Source of the DNA: Solirubrobacterales bacterium
Lineage (GTDB): Bacteria > Actinomycetota > Thermoleophilia > Solirubrobacterales > Solirubrobacteraceae
Direction of reading: 5' to 3'
Length of the DNA stretch: 7,763 bases
Assembly (NCBI GenBank): GCA_013695395.1
Contig: JACDAP010000589.1
Span: 1 to 7,763, forward strand
The notes beneath the pieces were generated by a model. That model had not been told where the DNA came from. It was given only the letters and a program-made list of their open reading frames with translations, and ran no database searches. Of this stretch, positions 5,582-7,763 are shown piece by piece (within the stretch, counting starts at the first letter, position 1; each line of letters starts with the position of its first letter). The translations under genes and the position numbers were made by a program.

Positions 5582-7105
5582 ATGAGCCCCGCCGACCGTC
5601 CCCGCACCACCAACGACTCCGGCGTCCCGGCGCCCAGCGACGAGTTCTCGCTCACCGTCGGCCCGGAAGGGCCGACCGTCCTGCACGACCACTACACGGT
5701 GCAGAAGATGCAGCACTTCAACCGCGAGCGCGTACCCGAGCGCGTCGTGCACGCCAAGGGGACCGGCGCGCACGGCGTCTTCGAGGTCACCGGCGACGTG
5801 TCGCGGTACACGAAGGCCGGGCTCTTCCAGCCCGGTGCGAAGACCGACATGTTCGCGCGGTTCTCTCTCGTGGCGGGCGAGCTCGGCTACCCCGACACGG
5901 TGCGCGACCCCCGAGGCTTCGCGCTGAAGTTCTACACCGAGGAGGGCAACTACGACCTGGTGGGCAACAACACCCCGGTCTTCTTCGTCCGTGACGCCTC
6001 GAAGTTCCAGGACTTCATCCATTCGCAGAAGCGGCTGCCGGACACGGGGATGCGCTCCCACGACATGCAGTGGGACTTCTGGACGCTCTCCCCGGAGAGC
6101 GTGCACCAGGTAATGATCCTGATGAGCGACCGCGGCACGCCGCGCACCCTGCGCAACATGAACGGGTACGGCAGCCACACCTTCTCGTGGATGAACTCAG
6201 GGGGCGAGAAGTTCTGGATCAAGTACCACTTCAAGACCGACCAGGGCGTCGAGAACTTCACCGACGAGGCGGCGATGGCGATGATCCCGGAAGACGTCGA
6301 CTTCCACCGTCGCGACCTGCGCGAGAGCATCGAGAAGGGCGACTTCCCCTCGTGGACGCTGCACGTCCAGGTCATGCCGTTCGCCGAGGCGGAGGGCTAC
6401 CGCTTCAACCCGTTCGACCTGACGAAGGTCTGGCCGCAGGGCGACTACCCGCTCATCGAGGTCGGGCGGATGACGCTGAACCGCAACCCCGCGAACTTCT
6501 TCGCCGAGGTGGAGCAGTCGAGCTTCTCGCCCGCGAACCTCGTGCCCGGGATCGGCCTGAGCCCCGACAAGATGCTCATGGGCCGCATCTTCAGCTACCA
6601 CGACACGCACCTGCACCGGATCGGCACGAACTACGAGCAGCTGCCGATCAACCGGCCGCGCGCGGAGGTCAACTCGTACAACAAGGACGGGCAGATGACC
6701 TACGAGCACTCCGGCGACCAGCCCGTGTACGCGCCGAACTCACACGGCGGCCCGGTGGCCGACCCGTCGGACGGGCTCGAGATCGGCTGGTCGGTCGGCG
6801 GCGGGGAGATCGGGCGCTACGCCTACGAGAAGCGCGCCGAGGACGACGACTTCGGCCAGGCGCGCACGCTCTACGAGGAGGTCATGAGCGAGACCGACCG
6901 CGAGCACCTCGTCGCGAACATCGTCGGGCACGCGAGCGACGACGTCGCGCCCGAGACCCAGCTGCGCGTGGTCGCCTACTGGGGAGCGGTGAACGAGGAG
7001 CTCGGCGCGAAGGTCGCCGAGGGGCTCGGGATCGACCTGTCCGCGATGAACGGGCAGATGGAAGCGGCGCGCGAGCGGGTCATGGCCCTGGCCGACCACG
7101 CCTGA
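5582..7105 (+). CDS. katA: Monofunctional heme catalase (hydrogen peroxide disproportionation)
   Basis: This 507-residue protein is the length of small-subunit heme catalases, which convert hydrogen peroxide to water and oxygen in the cytosol. The distal active-site signature FNRERVPERVVHAKGTGAHG (46-65) contains the catalytic H57. The distal asparagine is N129 in YDLVGNNTPVFFVRD, and the heme-ligand motif GRIFSYHDTHLHRIG (334-348) has proximal Y339 with supporting R335. These match H75, N148, R354 and Y358 of bovine catalase. The C-terminus (about 420-507) is the helical catalase immune-responsive-type extension, and no flavodoxin-like domain of large-subunit catalases is present. There is no signal peptide. 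The start at 5582 follows a good ribosome-binding site. It is 70 bases after merR, probably co-transcribed or driven from that gap; I see no convincing promoter in the gap. The protein looks complete and active. The symbol is given by family, not by proven orthology. Confidence 0.95.
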   Translation: MSPADRPRTTNDSGVPAPSDEFSLTVGPEGPTVLHDHYTVQKMQHFNRERVPERVVHAKGTGAHGVFEVTGDVSRYTKAGLFQPGAKTDMFARFSLVAGELGYPDTVRDPRGFALKFYTEEGNYDLVGNNTPVFFVRDASKFQDFIHSQKRLPDTGMRSHDMQWDFWTLSPESVHQVMILMSDRGTPRTLRNMNGYGSHTFSWMNSGGEKFWIKYHFKTDQGVENFTDEAAMAMIPEDVDFHRRDLRESIEKGDFPSWTLHVQVMPFAEAEGYRFNPFDLTKVWPQGDYPLIEVGRMTLNRNPANFFAEVEQSSFSPANLVPGIGLSPDKMLMGRIFSYHDTHLHRIGTNYEQLPINRPRAEVNSYNKDGQMTYEHSGDQPVYAPNSHGGPVADPSDGLEIGWSVGGGEIGRYAYEKRAEDDDFGQARTLYEEVMSETDREHLVANIVGHASDDVAPETQLRVVAYWGAVNEELGAKVAEGLGIDLSAMNGQMEAARERVMALADHA

Positions 7106-7121
7106 GCAGCCCCACTCCAGG

Positions 7122-7170
7122 GAACCGCCCGCCTTCTTCCTCGGTGGGCGTGGAAAAGGGCGGGAGGTTC
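7122..7170. terminator. Bidirectional terminator hairpin between catalase and ABC ATPase genes
   Basis: Arms of 19 bases (7122-7140 and 7152-7170) pair at 16 positions around an 11-base loop. In the plus-strand RNA one of the three remaining positions is a G-U wobble; in the minus-strand RNA a different one is. The outer part (GAACC/GGTTC) and the GC core (GCC/GGC-rich) are exact. It fills most of the 80-base gap between two convergent stops (7103-7105 and 7186-7188), the expected place for a shared terminator. The loop-proximal ends are C/T- and A/G-rich, but no true T-tract follows. Confidence 0.6.
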
Positions 7171-7185
7171 GCCGTGGGGGAGGGC

Positions 7186-7763
7186 TCAGCGGGGGACGAC
7201 GCGGGTGGCGGCCGCCTTCCAGGAGGCGACCACCTCGACGCCCGGCGCGAGGGCGAGCGCCCGCGCCGACGGGGCGGAGAGCTCGGCGACCAGCGGCTGC
7301 GGGCTCGCCAGGCCGACACGGACGCGGCTGCCGAGCACCGTGACCGTCGTGACGCGCGCGGCGACGTGGTTGCGTGACGAGCCCTCGCGCGCGCTGCCGG
7401 GCGGCGCGAGCTCGATCTCCCAGGGGAACACGCTCACGCTGACCGGGCCGGTGGCCCGGGCGGTGCTTGTCGCCTCCCCGCCGCCGTCGAGGGCGACGAA
7501 GGTTAACCCGTCGTCTCCCGTGCGCGCGTGCCCGTGCAGGACGACCGCCCCGCTGAAGTCGGCGACGAAGGCGGCGGCCGGCGCCGCGGCGAGCTCCTCC
7601 GCCGTGCCCTCCTGCACGACACGGCCCGCGTCGATGACGGCGACCCGGTCGCCGAGCTGCGCGGCCTCCGCGAAGTCGTGGGTGACCAGGAGCGTCGGCA
7701 CCCCGGCGTCCGCGATCGCGGCGGCGAGCTCGCGGGCGGCGGCGGCGCGCGAGCGCGGGTCCA
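7186..7763 (-). CDS. ABC transporter ATP-binding protein, ModC/CysA-like, with TOBE domain (partial, N-terminus outside window)
   Basis: The minus-strand frame is open from the window edge to TGA at 7188-7186, giving the last 191 residues. It opens with the D-loop just after Walker B (DPRSRAAAARELAAAIADAG), then the switch-histidine strand PTLLVTHDFAEAAQLGDRVA (H28 of the fragment) and the GRVVQEGTAEEL segment normal for importer ATPases. Walker A, the Q-loop and the LSGGQ signature lie outside. From about residue 125 a TOBE/Mop-like domain follows (SRNHVAARVTTVTVLGSRVR, ending SWKAAATRVV), which binds oxyanions in ModC-type proteins. The ATPase would power uptake of molybdate, tungstate, sulfate or a similar solute through a membrane partner; molybdate is the best guess from the C-terminal style. 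A GTG at 7701 is internal, not the start. It is the last gene of its transcript and converges on the catalase. Confidence 0.85.
   Translation of the reverse strand, partial: DPRSRAAAARELAAAIADAGVPTLLVTHDFAEAAQLGDRVAVIDAGRVVQEGTAEELAAAPAAAFVADFSGAVVLHGHARTGDDGLTFVALDGGGEATSTARATGPVSVSVFPWEIELAPPGSAREGSSRNHVAARVTTVTVLGSRVRVGLASPQPLVAELSAPSARALALAPGVEVVASWKAAATRVVPR

Noticed and set aside
6070..7377. A 435-codon plus-strand frame overlapping the catalase
   Set aside because: It is an out-of-frame shadow of the catalase coding sequence and runs through the terminator into the convergent gene.
1..7763. CRISPR arrays, tRNA or rRNA genes, insertion sequences
   Set aside because: No regularly spaced repeats, cloverleaf-like segments, rRNA motifs or transposase coding signals were seen on either strand.

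Overview
The window is very GC-rich and densely coded, with GC-biased third positions. That composition, the Cys-Gly-Pro-Gly calcium-binding-like module in the left-edge protein, and the presence of a heliorhodopsin point to a high-GC actinobacterium. A Thermoleophilia/Solirubrobacterales-type organism is my best guess. This is inference from composition and protein style; there is no rRNA or marker gene here to prove it.

Layout: (1) The C-terminal end of a secreted-type protein with a degenerate RTX-like, cysteine-paired module reads rightward (1-153). It ends convergently against the next operon, with a hairpin between them. (2) A leftward three-gene run follows in transcription order: a SulP anion transporter with a C-terminal STAS domain (4832 to 3342), a heliorhodopsin (3295 to 2528), and an MMPL/RND-type membrane exporter (2470 to 203). 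The gaps are 46 and 57 bases, so one operon is likely. Each gap holds a small perfect hairpin. (3) A non-coding region of about 250 bases (4833-5082) separates this run from divergent rightward genes. It carries several inverted repeats and candidate promoter hexamers. (4) Rightward, a short MerR-family regulator (5083-5511) is followed by a monofunctional heme catalase (5582-7105). (5) A strong imperfect hairpin (7122-7170) separates the catalase from a convergent, truncated ABC transporter ATPase with a TOBE/Mop-like C-terminus, molybdate or related oxyanion type (7186-7763).

The most interesting element is the heliorhodopsin, a light-absorbing seven-helix protein whose cellular role is still unsettled. 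Its retinal lysine (K240), counterion (E107) and the two signature histidines (H23, H81) are all present, so it should bind retinal. It sits between two transporters, and the operon is divergent from a MerR-catalase pair. A plausible but unproven reading is a light/oxidative-stress locus in which the shared intergenic region coordinates membrane transport, light sensing and peroxide removal.
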